NCBI GenBank assembly: GCA_009842205.1
Contig: VYFX01000011.1
Span: forward strand, 1 to 64,000
Direction: 5' to 3'
DNA: 64,000 nt
DNA from: Paracoccaceae bacterium
Lineage (GTDB): Bacteria > Pseudomonadota > Alphaproteobacteria > Rhodobacterales > Rhodobacteraceae
Numbering within the stretch: position 1 is the stretch's first letter; every line of letters begins with the position of its first letter. A program made the translations under genes and the position numbers. This document shows, one piece after another, positions 52,344 through 62,254 of this stretch. The notes below the pieces were generated by a model. The model ran no database searches. It was given only the letters and a program-made list of their open reading frames with translations, and was not told the origin of the DNA.

Positions 52344-55010
52344 ATGAATCAAAGCAATCAAAATCTTACTCCAATGATGGCTCAATACATGGAGATCAAG
52401 AGCCAACATCAGGACGCTCTCCTGTTCTACCGAATGGGTGATTTCTATGAGATGTTTTTTGATGATGCGGTCGATGCTTCCGAAGCACTGGACATTGCCC
52501 TTACAAAAAGGGGCAAGACCAACAACATGGACATACCCATGTGTGGTGTTCCGGTTCATGCCGCTGATCAGTATCTTCAATTGTTGATCCGCAAGGGTTT
52601 CAGGGTTGCGGTTTGTGAACAAACCGAAGACCCTTCAGAAGCAAGAAAGAGAGGAAACAAGGCTATTGTCAAGCGGGAGGTCATCAGGGTCATCACACCA
52701 GGAACCCTTACGGAAGATTCCCTCCTCACTGCCGATCAAAACAATTACATCGCCGCAATTCACCAAATTCGCAAATCCGTAGCCATGGCTTGGGCAGATA
52801 TTTCATCGGGCAGTTTTCATGTTACGAGCTTTCCGTTGGTCAATCTTGCTTCACAACTGTCCCGAATTTCCTCCAGGGAAGTGATTTACCCCGAGACTTA
52901 TTCCGCACAGATATTGGGTATCGTCAGGGAAACCACCGATTCACTGACTCCCTTGGCCGATGTTCACTTCGATAGCAGGATGGCAAAACGAAATTTGTCA
53001 GAAATGTATGAGGTTGCAACCCTGGATTCGTTTGGCCAGTTCAACAGGTCGGAACTGGCGTGTCTCGGAGCAATTGTTGCCTATCTGGAAATTACGCAGC
53101 AAGGTAAAATTCCCAAGTTGCAATTCCCGAGCAGGGAAAAATCAGAGGATACCCTTCAGATTGATGCTGCAACCAGAAAAAACCTTGAAATCACCAGAAA
53201 CCTTTCCGGAGGCAAAAACAACACACTGTTGTCGGTACTGGACAAAACAAGAACGGCAAGTGGGGCAAGAATGCTTGAGAGATGGCTGGCAAATCCATCT
53301 ACTAATATCGGTCTCATTGCCAAGAGACAAAACGAAGTTGAAACCTTTTATTTGCAATCTGATTCCCGCAGGGAAATTCGAGACAAACTCAAAATGGTTC
53401 CAGACCTTCAGCGGTCACTGTCGAGATTGGCATTGGAAAGGGGAGGTCCAAGAGACCTCAATGTCATCAAGACAGGTATAAAACAGGCCTTTCTCATCAA
53501 TCAGGAAGTGAGTGTAATTGACGGGATTTCCGAGCAACTGAAAGCTTCGCTGGAATTGCTTGCCAATCTGGAAGGGCTAGCACAGGATCTATCTCAAGCC
53601 CTGATGCCAAATGTTCCCCTTGGCACAAGGGATGGAGATTTTATAGCCAAGGGTTTTGACGAGGAGTTGGATGAAACCAGAAAACTCCGTGATGAAACCA
53701 GGGTTGTGATTGCCGAATTGGAAAAAAAGTATGCCCAATTGGCAGACATTCCCAGACTCAAGGTTCGTTTCAATAAACTGCTGGGGTATTATGTTGAAAC
53801 GCCATCTTCATTTTACTCTAAAATGGTATCACAACCCTTGTCGGATACCTTCATTCACCGTCAATCGATTTCCACGGCCTGCCGCTTCACAAGCAAGGAG
53901 CTTTCCGATCTGGAGTCGCGGATTGTCAATGCCCAACAAAAAACGGTCGAGATAGAAGTAAAGCTCTTTGAGCAATTTCGGGAAGCAATTTTGGCCCAGG
54001 CGAATGATATCTTCTTTATTGCCCAAACCCTCTCGGAAATGGATGTTATTGCAACTCTTGCGGAAATTGCCCATACCAATAATTGGTGCAAACCGGTTCT
54101 GGACGAAAGTTGTGATCTTGAGATCGTGGCGGGTAGGCATCCGGTTGTTGAAGAATCACTCCGCAAAAACAACCAGACACCCTTTGTTACAAATGATTGT
54201 AATATCAGCGACGAAGGAAGAATCATACTGTTGACCGGACCGAATATGGCAGGTAAGTCCACCTTTCTTCGTCAAAATGCCCTGCTGGCCCTTTTGGCTC
54301 AAATTGGGTCATACGTACCTGCCAAGAAGGCCAGAATAGGTATCATTTCGCAACTATTTTCCCGTGTTGGAGCTGCCGACGATCTGGCCAAGGGACGTTC
54401 AACCTTCATGGTTGAAATGGTTGAAACAGCCGCGATTTTAAATCAGGCCGACCATAGAACATTGGTAATACTGGATGAAATCGGGAGAGGTACAGCAACC
54501 TTTGATGGACTATCCATAGCTTGGGCAACTCTGGAGTACATTCATGACAAAATCAAGTGCAGAACTCTCTTTGCCACTCATTTCCATGAGTTGACCGAAC
54601 TCTCGAACCGTTTGCCGAATTTGTTCAATTTGACGATCAAGGTAAAGGAATGGCAGGGAGATGTGGTTTTTCTCCACGAGGTTGTTGAAGGGTTTGCGGA
54701 TCGATCATATGGTGTCCAGGTTGCCAAATTGGCTGGTTTGCCCCGGTCCGTGGTAAGACGGGCAGATGCCATCCTGAAAAAACTGGAACAACCCAGGGGC
54801 AAGGGAAAAGACAACATTCTCTCCATGTATCAGGAACTCCCCCTTTTCGCGGCTTCCTCCTTGGTTGACCAACAACCCATTGAAGTCGAACCTTCACCAG
54901 TCGAGAAGAAAGTCATGAATATCAACCCCGATGAGCTGACACCACTGGATGCCCTTTCCCTCCTTTATGAACTCAAGGAGACTCAAGTCAAATCAGAAGG
55001 TGAATTATAA
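52344..55010 (+). CDS. mutS: MutS, DNA mismatch repair ATPase
   Basis: Recognises mismatches and small loops and starts methyl-directed or nick-directed repair. 888 residues from ATG 52344; an in-frame TTG at 52326 is also possible, and the ribosome site is weak for both. Mismatch-binding motif YRMGDFYEMFFDDAV near residue 35 with the Phe-x-Glu wedge. The ATPase domain has Walker A LLTGPNMAGKSTFLRQNALL near 640, RSTFMVEMVETAAILNQA, and Walker B VILDEIGRGTATFDGLSIAW. The end contains the usual helix-turn-helix dimer region. Full length and intact. Confidence 0.97.
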   Translation: MNQSNQNLTPMMAQYMEIKSQHQDALLFYRMGDFYEMFFDDAVDASEALDIALTKRGKTNNMDIPMCGVPVHAADQYLQLLIRKGFRVAVCEQTEDPSEARKRGNKAIVKREVIRVITPGTLTEDSLLTADQNNYIAAIHQIRKSVAMAWADISSGSFHVTSFPLVNLASQLSRISSREVIYPETYSAQILGIVRETTDSLTPLADVHFDSRMAKRNLSEMYEVATLDSFGQFNRSELACLGAIVAYLEITQQGKIPKLQFPSREKSEDTLQIDAATRKNLEITRNLSGGKNNTLLSVLDKTRTASGARMLERWLANPSTNIGLIAKRQNEVETFYLQSDSRREIRDKLKMVPDLQRSLSRLALERGGPRDLNVIKTGIKQAFLINQEVSVIDGISEQLKASLELLANLEGLAQDLSQALMPNVPLGTRDGDFIAKGFDEELDETRKLRDETRVVIAELEKKYAQLADIPRLKVRFNKLLGYYVETPSSFYSKMVSQPLSDTFIHRQSISTACRFTSKELSDLESRIVNAQQKTVEIEVKLFEQFREAILAQANDIFFIAQTLSEMDVIATLAEIAHTNNWCKPVLDESCDLEIVAGRHPVVEESLRKNNQTPFVTNDCNISDEGRIILLTGPNMAGKSTFLRQNALLALLAQIGSYVPAKKARIGIISQLFSRVGAADDLAKGRSTFMVEMVETAAILNQADHRTLVILDEIGRGTATFDGLSIAWATLEYIHDKIKCRTLFATHFHELTELSNRLPNLFNLTIKVKEWQGDVVFLHEVVEGFADRSYGVQVAKLAGLPRSVVRRADAILKKLEQPRGKGKDNILSMYQELPLFAASSLVDQQPIEVEPSPVEKKVMNINPDELTPLDALSLLYELKETQVKSEGEL

Positions 55011-55075
55011 ATTTGAAATTTTCGTTTAATTCCTTAATCCGTCATATCAAGTGATTGCCATTGACTGTTCGAGAC

Positions 55076-57253
55076 ATGATTACCGCTATTAAGTCCCTTT
55101 GTAAGGAGATGTATATCGATGCTAGGGGCAAGAAGGCTTTACCAGCCGTTTCCAATGGCATCGTTTCGGCAGTAACCCTAATTATCGCACAAACTGCATT
55201 TGGTACACTGATTTTTTCTGATGCGTTGGCTCAGTATACGTCTCAGGGTGTCGGGCTTATTCTGTTTGGGAATTTTATCGCACTCTTGATAATGGCCTTA
55301 ATCAGTAGTTTTCGCGGGGTGATTGTTGGTTTATCTCCGGTCCTAGTAATTTTCATGGCCACCATCGCCAACTCGGTAAACACAACTGATGAAGCGTTGT
55401 TTGTGACGGTATATGCTGTACTGGCCTTTTCTGCTGTTATCATAGGTGTTTGTTGCTTGTTGATCGGACACTACCGTCTGGCTGCTTATATTCGTTTTAT
55501 CCCCTATCCGGTAGCTTCAGGTTTTGTATCAGGTCTTGGTGCAACGGTGTGCATAGCTGCCGTGTCCTTGATGGGAGTGGACCTGACCAGAATTGGGGAG
55601 ATTGCCCTGATGAGTACCACCGGGTTCTGGATATGGTTCCCTGGATTGGCGTATGGAACGGGATTATACCTTGCAATCAGGAAATGGCGAAATCCACACA
55701 TCCTTACAACAAGCGTCCTGCTACTGATTGTTGGTTACAATCTAATCCTTTATTTATTGGATATCTCCATCGTGGAAGCGGGGGATAGAGGTTTTCTGCT
55801 GGAAAGTACAGTACAGGGTAGGTTGTGGCCACCATTTACTCCGGAGGATTTCCTCAGGATAGACTGGTCAATTCTATTCAGCCAAATTCACAATATTCTG
55901 ACGCTTATAATGATCGCCTTCATATATATAATATTGAATTTTTCGGGTCTAGAACTTGCTGTGAATCAGGAGCTTGATTGGAACAAGGAGTTCAATGCCA
56001 CCGGGATTTCCACGGTTGTTTCCGGTCTGTCAGGTGGAACATGTTCAACAATATATATTCCCCCGACATTACGAAGTAAAATACTTGGTGCAACCACTCG
56101 ATTGACCGGCTTAATTGCTGCATGTGTCGTGTTAATTGCAATACTTTATGGTGGTAGCCTGTTGGCGTATTTTCCAACTGCGCTTATTGGCGGGATCCTC
56201 ATTTTTGCCGGATTGGGTCTTTTGGAACAGGGACTACAGGATATTCGCAAGGGATTGCCATGGTCAGAATTGGGAATTGGCATTGGCATTTTTCTGGCAA
56301 TTTTGTTTATCGGTCTTATTGAAGGCGTGATTATCGGACTTCTTGTAGCTTTTGTGTTATTCGGGATAAAGCTCAGTAGGATTAAACTGATTGAAACTCA
56401 ATTTAACCTGCGAGATAAAAGAAGCAACAGATCCTATTCGGTATCTGACTTGGCCATACTTCAGGAGGTTGGCGGTCGAGGAGTTGTCTATCAATTGCGT
56501 GGATATATCTTTTTTGGCAATATTACTTCCCTTATTGATCAATTGAAAGATTCCCTGGCAGGTTTACAGACACCAGATTGTCTATTGCTCGATTGCTCTG
56601 CTATCACAGGTTATGATTATTCGGCGGTTAATTCCCTGTCTCTTTTTTTTCGATTGGCAAGCAGGAAAGGTGTAACCATTGTGTTAAGTGCTGCTCCGGC
56701 AAGATTGAATTACAGTCTGGAAAGGAATCTTACTTCCAAGGAATTTTCAAACCTGGAATTTAAGGAAAATCTGGATCAGGCACTCGAATACTGTGAGGAT
56801 TTATTAATATCCAACTGGAAAAAGACAACCGAAGGTATGCGAGACGGAAAGTCCAAACTGCTTGAAAGGGCTTCCTCCGATTTGGAAAGACATCTTGACC
56901 GACAAGTTGAATTTGAACGCCTGATTGATGAATTGGAAGGATGGCTTACAGCAAGGGATTATCAGGAAGGAGAAATAATCTCAGAAGGTTCTTCCGAAGG
57001 AGAAATAAAACTGCTATTTGCAGGAGGGGCTTCCGTTCAGGATAGGGCAAGGAAAAGGTTATCCCAGCTTGTTCCAGGTGATGTAATTACAACCTTGCAG
57101 GGTTATGGTATTCCTTCTTCAAGTATTTTTGCGGACAAGTCTTGCCAAGTAATGGAATTGTCTTCCTCAACCCTTGGGCTTATGGAAAAACAGGACCCGG
57201 ACCTGGCCCTGAAACTATACCGATACCTTACCTCAAGATTCCTTAATTCATGA
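55076..57253 (+). CDS. SulP-family anion transporter with STAS and cyclic-nucleotide-binding-like tails
   Basis: 725-residue membrane protein from ATG 55076; in-frame TTG codons at 55055 and 55061 are alternatives. About residues 1-430 form the SulP transport domain: ALPAVSNGIVSAVTLIIAQT, RFIPYPVASGFVSGLGATVC, and many further hydrophobic segments, as in sulfate/bicarbonate/dicarboxylate carriers. Residues about 450-560 are a STAS domain (GRGVVYQLRGYIFFGNITSL; CLLLDCSAITGYDYSAVNSL). The last about 100 residues (TARDYQEGEIISEGSSEGEI to KSCQVMELSSSTLGLM) resemble a cNMP-binding barrel, though the phosphate-binding Arg motif is not obvious. The substrate is unknown. Confidence 0.85.
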   Translation: MITAIKSLCKEMYIDARGKKALPAVSNGIVSAVTLIIAQTAFGTLIFSDALAQYTSQGVGLILFGNFIALLIMALISSFRGVIVGLSPVLVIFMATIANSVNTTDEALFVTVYAVLAFSAVIIGVCCLLIGHYRLAAYIRFIPYPVASGFVSGLGATVCIAAVSLMGVDLTRIGEIALMSTTGFWIWFPGLAYGTGLYLAIRKWRNPHILTTSVLLLIVGYNLILYLLDISIVEAGDRGFLLESTVQGRLWPPFTPEDFLRIDWSILFSQIHNILTLIMIAFIYIILNFSGLELAVNQELDWNKEFNATGISTVVSGLSGGTCSTIYIPPTLRSKILGATTRLTGLIAACVVLIAILYGGSLLAYFPTALIGGILIFAGLGLLEQGLQDIRKGLPWSELGIGIGIFLAILFIGLIEGVIIGLLVAFVLFGIKLSRIKLIETQFNLRDKRSNRSYSVSDLAILQEVGGRGVVYQLRGYIFFGNITSLIDQLKDSLAGLQTPDCLLLDCSAITGYDYSAVNSLSLFFRLASRKGVTIVLSAAPARLNYSLERNLTSKEFSNLEFKENLDQALEYCEDLLISNWKKTTEGMRDGKSKLLERASSDLERHLDRQVEFERLIDELEGWLTARDYQEGEIISEGSSEGEIKLLFAGGASVQDRARKRLSQLVPGDVITTLQGYGIPSSSIFADKSCQVMELSSSTLGLMEKQDPDLALKLYRYLTSRFLNS

Positions 57254-57308
57254 ATGGTTCAGAAGACGATATTTGAGATTCTTGCCATCTCATGTTTGAG
57301 CAGGCAAA

Positions 57309-58826
57309 TCAATTGTTTTGAAATAGATTCCTGAATTTATCCCTCAGCAGATTTTTCTGGACTTTTCCCATTGTGTTGCGGGGTAGTTTATCCACAATCA
57401 GGATTTTCTTGGGAAGTTTGTAACGAGCTAGGGAAGTTGATGCCACAGAAAGAATTTGATCAATGTCCGGATTGGTTTCATTGGATGGAACGATCAATCC
57501 CACTACAGCTTCACCGAAATCATCATGGGGGACCCCAATTACGGTACTTTCAAGAACACCTGGTTGACCATCAAGTAGAAGTTCGATCTCCTTGGGGTAG
57601 ACATTGAATCCACCGGAAATGATGAGATCCTTGTTACGACCTTCAATATGGATGTATCCCCGACTGTCAAACTTGCCGAGATCACCGGTGATGAAAAAAC
57701 CGTCAGGACGAAACTCTGTAGCTGTTTGAGTTGGTTTTTGCCAATACCCCTTGCAAACGTTTGGGCCCCTAACTTCAATCTGTCCAATTTCTCCTGCAGG
57801 GATGGGTTTACCAGATGTTGAATCGGTAATTTTAACCTCGATTCCCGGCAGAGGGAAACCAACGGTACCCGGTCGTCGTTCGCCCTCATAGGGATTCGAT
57901 GTATTCATGCTGGTTTCAGTCAAGCCATACCGTTCCAGAATGCGATGTCCGGTTCGCTTTTCGAACTGGACATGTGTTTCTGCCAGCAATGGGGCACTCC
58001 CTGAAACGAACAGCCTCATTTCCTTGGTGAGGTCTCTTGTAAACCTGGGTGAATTCAATAACCGAGTATAAAAGGTTGGGACACCCATCATAACCGTGGA
58101 CTGGGGGATTAACCTGATTATTTCACCGATATCAAACTTGGGAAGTAAGATCATTGATCCCCCCGCAAGCAGGGATACATTGGTGGCAACGAATAAACCA
58201 TGTGAATGGAAGATGGGCAAGGCATGCAGTAGCACATCGCTGGTATCAAATTGCCATAGATCCCTGAGGACCCGTCCGTTGGATAGCAGGTTTTCCTGGG
58301 TCAGCATTGCACCTTTGGGTTGACCTGTTGTTCCTGAAGTATACAGGATTGTGGCAAGATCGTCCCTGGCACGACTGACCGTAGGGAAGTCATGAGGTTT
58401 GTCATGTCCCTTTTCAGCAAGTGAACCAGTACCGTCCTGATTCAAGGTTTCAAGCTTGATTCCCCTTGCGACCGCAAGGGGCGATATCAAGCATAGGTTA
58501 CTTGCATCACAAACCACCAATGAAGGTTGGCTATCCGCAATGAAATAGGAGAGCTCGTCAATGGTGTAAGCTGGGTTAAGGGGTACGAAAACAATTCCCG
58601 TTTGAATACAGGCAGCGTATAGTGCCAACACTTCCGGAGATTTTTCAACATGAACCAGCAGTCGGTCGCCGGAAGAAACACCCAAGTTGGTCAAGGCATG
58701 GGCAAATTGGATTCCCGATCGAAGGAATTTTTCATAGGTGATGATTGTTCCGTCCGGTCGTATGAGAAAAGGTGTCTTTTTTCCTGCATGAATACCGAAC
58801 AGTTCATAATAGAGCGTGTTATTCAT
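57309..58826 (-). CDS. matB: Malonyl-CoA synthetase (MatB-like AMP-dependent ligase)
   Basis: Adenylate-forming CoA ligase of 505 residues, the normal MatB length, that activates malonate (or methylmalonate) with ATP and CoA. Motifs: ATILYTSGTTGQPKGAMLTQ for ATP binding near residue 155, LERYGLTETSMNTSNPYEGE, GFFITGDLGKFDSRGYIHIE, and the catalytic Lys at the end in PRNTMGKVQKNLLRDKF. GTVGFPLPGIEVKITD and the ALPIFHSHGLFVATNVSLLA stretch also match MatB. It stands alone between a SulP gene and grpE; no malonyl-CoA decarboxylase is visible. Confidence 0.85.
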   Translation of the reverse strand: MNNTLYYELFGIHAGKKTPFLIRPDGTIITYEKFLRSGIQFAHALTNLGVSSGDRLLVHVEKSPEVLALYAACIQTGIVFVPLNPAYTIDELSYFIADSQPSLVVCDASNLCLISPLAVARGIKLETLNQDGTGSLAEKGHDKPHDFPTVSRARDDLATILYTSGTTGQPKGAMLTQENLLSNGRVLRDLWQFDTSDVLLHALPIFHSHGLFVATNVSLLAGGSMILLPKFDIGEIIRLIPQSTVMMGVPTFYTRLLNSPRFTRDLTKEMRLFVSGSAPLLAETHVQFEKRTGHRILERYGLTETSMNTSNPYEGERRPGTVGFPLPGIEVKITDSTSGKPIPAGEIGQIEVRGPNVCKGYWQKPTQTATEFRPDGFFITGDLGKFDSRGYIHIEGRNKDLIISGGFNVYPKEIELLLDGQPGVLESTVIGVPHDDFGEAVVGLIVPSNETNPDIDQILSVASTSLARYKLPKKILIVDKLPRNTMGKVQKNLLRDKFRNLFQNN

Positions 58827-58938
58827 GGATTGCTATCGTTATCACGACCTAACTGACAGCAGTGGGTGTACACTGGTTCTTTACAAACCAATTGAATAAG
58901 CCAGACAAAAGCCTCAAGGAATCAAATACCTCTAAATC

Positions 58939-59634
58939 TTATTCCTGTTCCGGTTCTTCTTCCATGGGATAGTTTTCGGCGACACCAACCTGGGCTGGGC
59001 GCAACAGGCGATTATGGTACTTGAAACCGGTTTGCTGCACTTCAGTGATTTGTCCATCCTCAAATCCCGGTACAGGTGCATAATAAAGTGCATTGTGACT
59101 GTTATGATCAAAAGTATCCCCAACTTCCGGGATGATCTCTTCGATATTGTTTCTGCTCAAGGAGGAATTCAATTCCTTTTGAACAACCTTTATTCCCTCA
59201 ACCCAGGCAGCAAGGTTATCTGATTTGCTTTCCTCGCCTGCTTTGATGGCCCTCTTGAGGTTTTCGTGGGTTGACAGAATTTCCCTGGCCAGCCTGATTC
59301 CATCAAACTTTTTATTTTCCTCAACCACTTTCTCAAGACGTCTGAATTTATCGCGCTCGTTGGCCAGATTTCGCTTCAATTGATCGTTTTCCTCTCGCAG
59401 ATTTTTCTTTTCACTGGTCAGGAGATCAATCATTTTCTTGGCGTTTTCGATAAAGGAAGTCGGCTTTTCACCGTTTTCATTTTCATGATCCGGTATTTTG
59501 GAATTTTGAACCTCGGCATCATGATTGCCACCGTTGAGCGTGGCATTCTCTGGCTGTGCCTGAATATCCTCTACAACCGTATCTTCTTCCCGTTCGATGT
59601 TTTCTTCTGAATTTTTATCCTCGTCTGTCTGCAT
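58939..59634 (-). CDS. grpE: GrpE, nucleotide exchange factor for DnaK
   Basis: Releases ADP from DnaK. 231 residues from ATG 59634 (MQTDEDKNSEENIEREED); an in-frame TTG at 59655 would add seven residues. An acidic disordered N-terminus is followed by the long coiled coil (LREENDQLKRNLANERDKFR, then EILSTHENLKRAIKAGEESK) and the C-terminal beta domain ITEVQQTGFKYHNRLLRPAQ. It follows hrcA by 23 bp, the usual hrcA-grpE pair. Confidence 0.95.
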   Translation of the reverse strand: MQTDEDKNSEENIEREEDTVVEDIQAQPENATLNGGNHDAEVQNSKIPDHENENGEKPTSFIENAKKMIDLLTSEKKNLREENDQLKRNLANERDKFRRLEKVVEENKKFDGIRLAREILSTHENLKRAIKAGEESKSDNLAAWVEGIKVVQKELNSSLSRNNIEEIIPEVGDTFDHNSHNALYYAPVPGFEDGQITEVQQTGFKYHNRLLRPAQVGVAENYPMEEEPEQE

Positions 59635-59657
59635 AGCTCTCAAATAATCCTTCAAAA

Positions 59658-60719
59658 TTATGATTTTTCGGCAATGAGTTTACCAACAAGTTGAGCTGTA
59701 TAATCCACGATTGGTACGATCCTGCCGTAATTCAACCGAGTAGGCCCGATTACGCCTAATGCTCCAACAATATTACCTTCGGAATTAATATAGGGAGCGG
59801 CAACCAAAGTTGAACCTGATAGGGAAAATAGTTTGTTTTCGGATCCAATAAATATCTTGACGCCCTGCCCCTCCTCAATCAATTCAAGTATATTGGAAAT
59901 TTCCTTTTTCCTTTCCAGATCGTCAAACAAATGCCTGACTTGTTCAAAATCTACGGTTCCTTCATCATTCTCAAGCAAATTTGACCGGCCTCTCACGATC
60001 AATCGTTCCTGCTGTTCTCCAGGCTTGTCCCAGAAGGCCAGTCCACGTTCAACCAGTTCAGTGGTCAACTCATCCAATTTGCTCTTTTGCTTCAGGATAT
60101 CCTTGCTGATCAATCCCTTGATTTCGGTAATGCTCTTACCATCCAAAACGGAATTGACATAGTTTGCTGCTTCCGTCAAGGTTGAAGCAGTCAAACCCAT
60201 CGGGGTAGAGAAAACCCGATTTTCTACCGCTCCGTCAGCCATGACCAGTACAACCAGGGCACTTTCATTTGTCAACTTGAGAAACTGAACATGCTTGATG
60301 GTGGATTCCTTTTTCGGCATCAACACCAGACTGGCACTCTGGGTCAACCTGGACAGCAAAGAACCAATTCGATCCAAGGAATTATTCAGATTTTCATCTT
60401 CTGTGGAACCAATTCTCGAAAATTGCTTTTTGTCTTCGGGTTCAATTTCGCCGATTTCCAGAAACTCATCCACAAACAATCGCAGACCCATGAGAGTGGG
60501 AATCCTGCCTGCCGAAACGTGAGGACTTTCCAAAAGTCCCAACCGCTCTAGGTCCTGCATGACATTTCTGACTGTGGCAGGTGAAATCTTGGAGGACAAA
60601 TTGCGGGAAATTGCTCTTGATCCTACTGGGGAACCCGAGTATAAATAGGATTCTACCAACCGGGAAAAAATTTCGGTATTGCGTTGATCCAAAATTTCCA
60701 GAATCTCTTCCTTGCTCAC
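59658..60719 (-). CDS. hrcA: HrcA, heat-inducible transcription repressor
   Basis: Repressor of CIRCE-controlled heat-shock genes, typically groESL in alphaproteobacteria. 353 residues with winged helix-turn-helix at the N-terminus (GSRAISRNLSSKISPATVRN, then VMQDLERLGLLESPHVSAGR) and the central HrcA domain, including LVVLVMADGAVENRVFSTPM and the final GALGVIGPTRLNYGRIVPIV. The start codon is GTG at 60719 with GGAGA just upstream. Divergent from rph with a 205-bp gap. No CIRCE element is found in this window, so its targets lie elsewhere. Confidence 0.95.
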   Translation of the reverse strand: MSKEEILEILDQRNTEIFSRLVESYLYSGSPVGSRAISRNLSSKISPATVRNVMQDLERLGLLESPHVSAGRIPTLMGLRLFVDEFLEIGEIEPEDKKQFSRIGSTEDENLNNSLDRIGSLLSRLTQSASLVLMPKKESTIKHVQFLKLTNESALVVLVMADGAVENRVFSTPMGLTASTLTEAANYVNSVLDGKSITEIKGLISKDILKQKSKLDELTTELVERGLAFWDKPGEQQERLIVRGRSNLLENDEGTVDFEQVRHLFDDLERKKEISNILELIEEGQGVKIFIGSENKLFSLSGSTLVAAPYINSEGNIVGALGVIGPTRLNYGRIVPIVDYTAQLVGKLIAEKS

Positions 60720-60924
60720 TCTCCAGCCTTCTCGAATTAAATTTAAGGAAAATTCTATTTTTTACACCAGAATCAATTTAGCAAAAAATTCAACCTGTTT
60801 GCCAATATCAACCTGTATTCAATGATCCATGTGCTTCATAGAACGAAAACTCTTCATACTTTCATAGTATTAATTACCAATTATATGGCTAATCCTGTTT
60901 ACCAAAAAATTAAAGATTTGAATT

Positions 60925-61650
60925 ATGCGTTTATCAAAGAGAAAATCTGATGAGTTACGACCGGTATCAATTGAAATTGATGTCAACCGTTATGCCGAAG
61001 GGTCATGCCTGATTTCCTGTGGGCATACTAAGGTTTTGTGTACGGCTTCGGTTGAGGAGCATGTCCCGTTTTTTCGACGAAGAACAGGTTTGGGATGGAT
61101 TTCGGCCGAATATTCATTATTGCCCAGGGCTACCCATGAAAGAAACCGGCGTGACGGACGTGGTTCATCTGTTTCGGGAAGAACCCTGGAAATTCAGAGA
61201 TTGATCGGAAGGTCTCTCCGTGCCGGTGTAAATTTTGCAAGTTTGGGTGAGAGACAAATCATGATCGATTGTGATGTCCTACAGGCTGATGGTGGGACCA
61301 GGTGTGCCTCGATCACTGGTGGTTGGGTTGCTCTTAGACTGGCAGTCAATAAACTGTTGCAAGATAGGTATATTGTCAGGGATCCCCTGCACCAGCAGGT
61401 CATCGCCATTTCCTGTGGCATTCATGCAGGTTCGCATATACTGGATCTGGACTATAACGAAGATTCCAATGCTGAAGTTGACGGAAATTTTGTATTTACC
61501 TCTTCGGGAGAGCTGATTGAAGTGCAATGTACAGCTGAAGACAAATCCTTTCCCACGGCATCAATCCTGGAGTTTATTGAACTTTCGAGCAAGGGTGCCA
61601 GCGAATTGGTTCGAATTCAAAATGAAGCCCTGGCCAAGAAAAATGCGTAA
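60925..61650 (+). CDS. rph: RNase PH
   Basis: Phosphate-dependent 3'-exoribonuclease that trims tRNA 3' ends. 241 residues, standard length. Motifs: MRLSKRKSDELRPVSIEIDV at the start, GWISAEYSLLPRATHERNRR, GRTLEIQRLIGRSLRAGVNF, and DCDVLQADGGTRCASITGGW. First gene of the rph-rdgB-hemW operon, the usual alphaproteobacterial order, divergent from hrcA. Its stop lies 1 bp before the preferred rdgB start. Confidence 0.97.
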   Translation: MRLSKRKSDELRPVSIEIDVNRYAEGSCLISCGHTKVLCTASVEEHVPFFRRRTGLGWISAEYSLLPRATHERNRRDGRGSSVSGRTLEIQRLIGRSLRAGVNFASLGERQIMIDCDVLQADGGTRCASITGGWVALRLAVNKLLQDRYIVRDPLHQQVIAISCGIHAGSHILDLDYNEDSNAEVDGNFVFTSSGELIEVQCTAEDKSFPTASILEFIELSSKGASELVRIQNEALAKKNA

Positions 61651-61651
61651 G

Positions 61652-62254
61652 ATGGATTCCAAAGTGTTGGTGATAGCCACGCATAACAAGGATAAATTGA
61701 GTGAATTCGAAGCGATATTACACCCTCATGGGGTGAAAACAAAATTTGCCGGAGACTTCAATTTGGAATTTCCACCCGAAACCGAAGAAACCTTTGCCGG
61801 GAATGCCCGGATCAAGGCTCATTTTGTCGCTCGAGAAACGCAACTTCCTGCAATTGCAGACGATAGTGGGATAATGGTATCAGATCTTGATAACCAACCA
61901 GGGGTTAAGACTGCCGATTGGGCTGAAACACCTAATGGAAGGGACTACAAGAAAGCCATGACCAAAGTTTGGAAATTACTTGAGGAAAAACAGTCGCCCT
62001 TGCCCAGAAAGGCCAAATTCTGCTCGACAATCTGTGTTGCCTGGCCCGATGGCCATGATGAAATTTTCGAAGGTTTTGTAAATGGACAAATTGTCTGGCC
62101 GATGCGAGGGGAAATCGGTTTCGGATTTGACCCCATATTCATGCCCGATGGCTACGAGATTACATTTGGTGAAATGTCCAAAGCGGACAAGAACCTTATC
62201 AGTCACAGGGCCTTGTCACTTAAGGCTTTTGCTGAAAACTGTCTTGATGCCTGA
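61652..62254 (+). CDS. rdgB: RdgB/HAM1, XTP/dITP pyrophosphatase
   Basis: Removes non-canonical purine triphosphates such as XTP and dITP from the nucleotide pool. 200 residues. Motifs: VLVIATHNKDKLSEFEAIL at the start, TFAGNARIKAHFVARETQLP, AIADDSGIMVSDLDNQPGVK, and the C-terminal GFGFDPIFMPDGYEITFGEM. ATG 61652 lies 1 bp after the rph stop; ATG 61643 in the same frame is also possible. It overlaps the start of hemW by 8 bp. Confidence 0.95.
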   Translation: MDSKVLVIATHNKDKLSEFEAILHPHGVKTKFAGDFNLEFPPETEETFAGNARIKAHFVARETQLPAIADDSGIMVSDLDNQPGVKTADWAETPNGRDYKKAMTKVWKLLEEKQSPLPRKAKFCSTICVAWPDGHDEIFEGFVNGQIVWPMRGEIGFGFDPIFMPDGYEITFGEMSKADKNLISHRALSLKAFAENCLDA

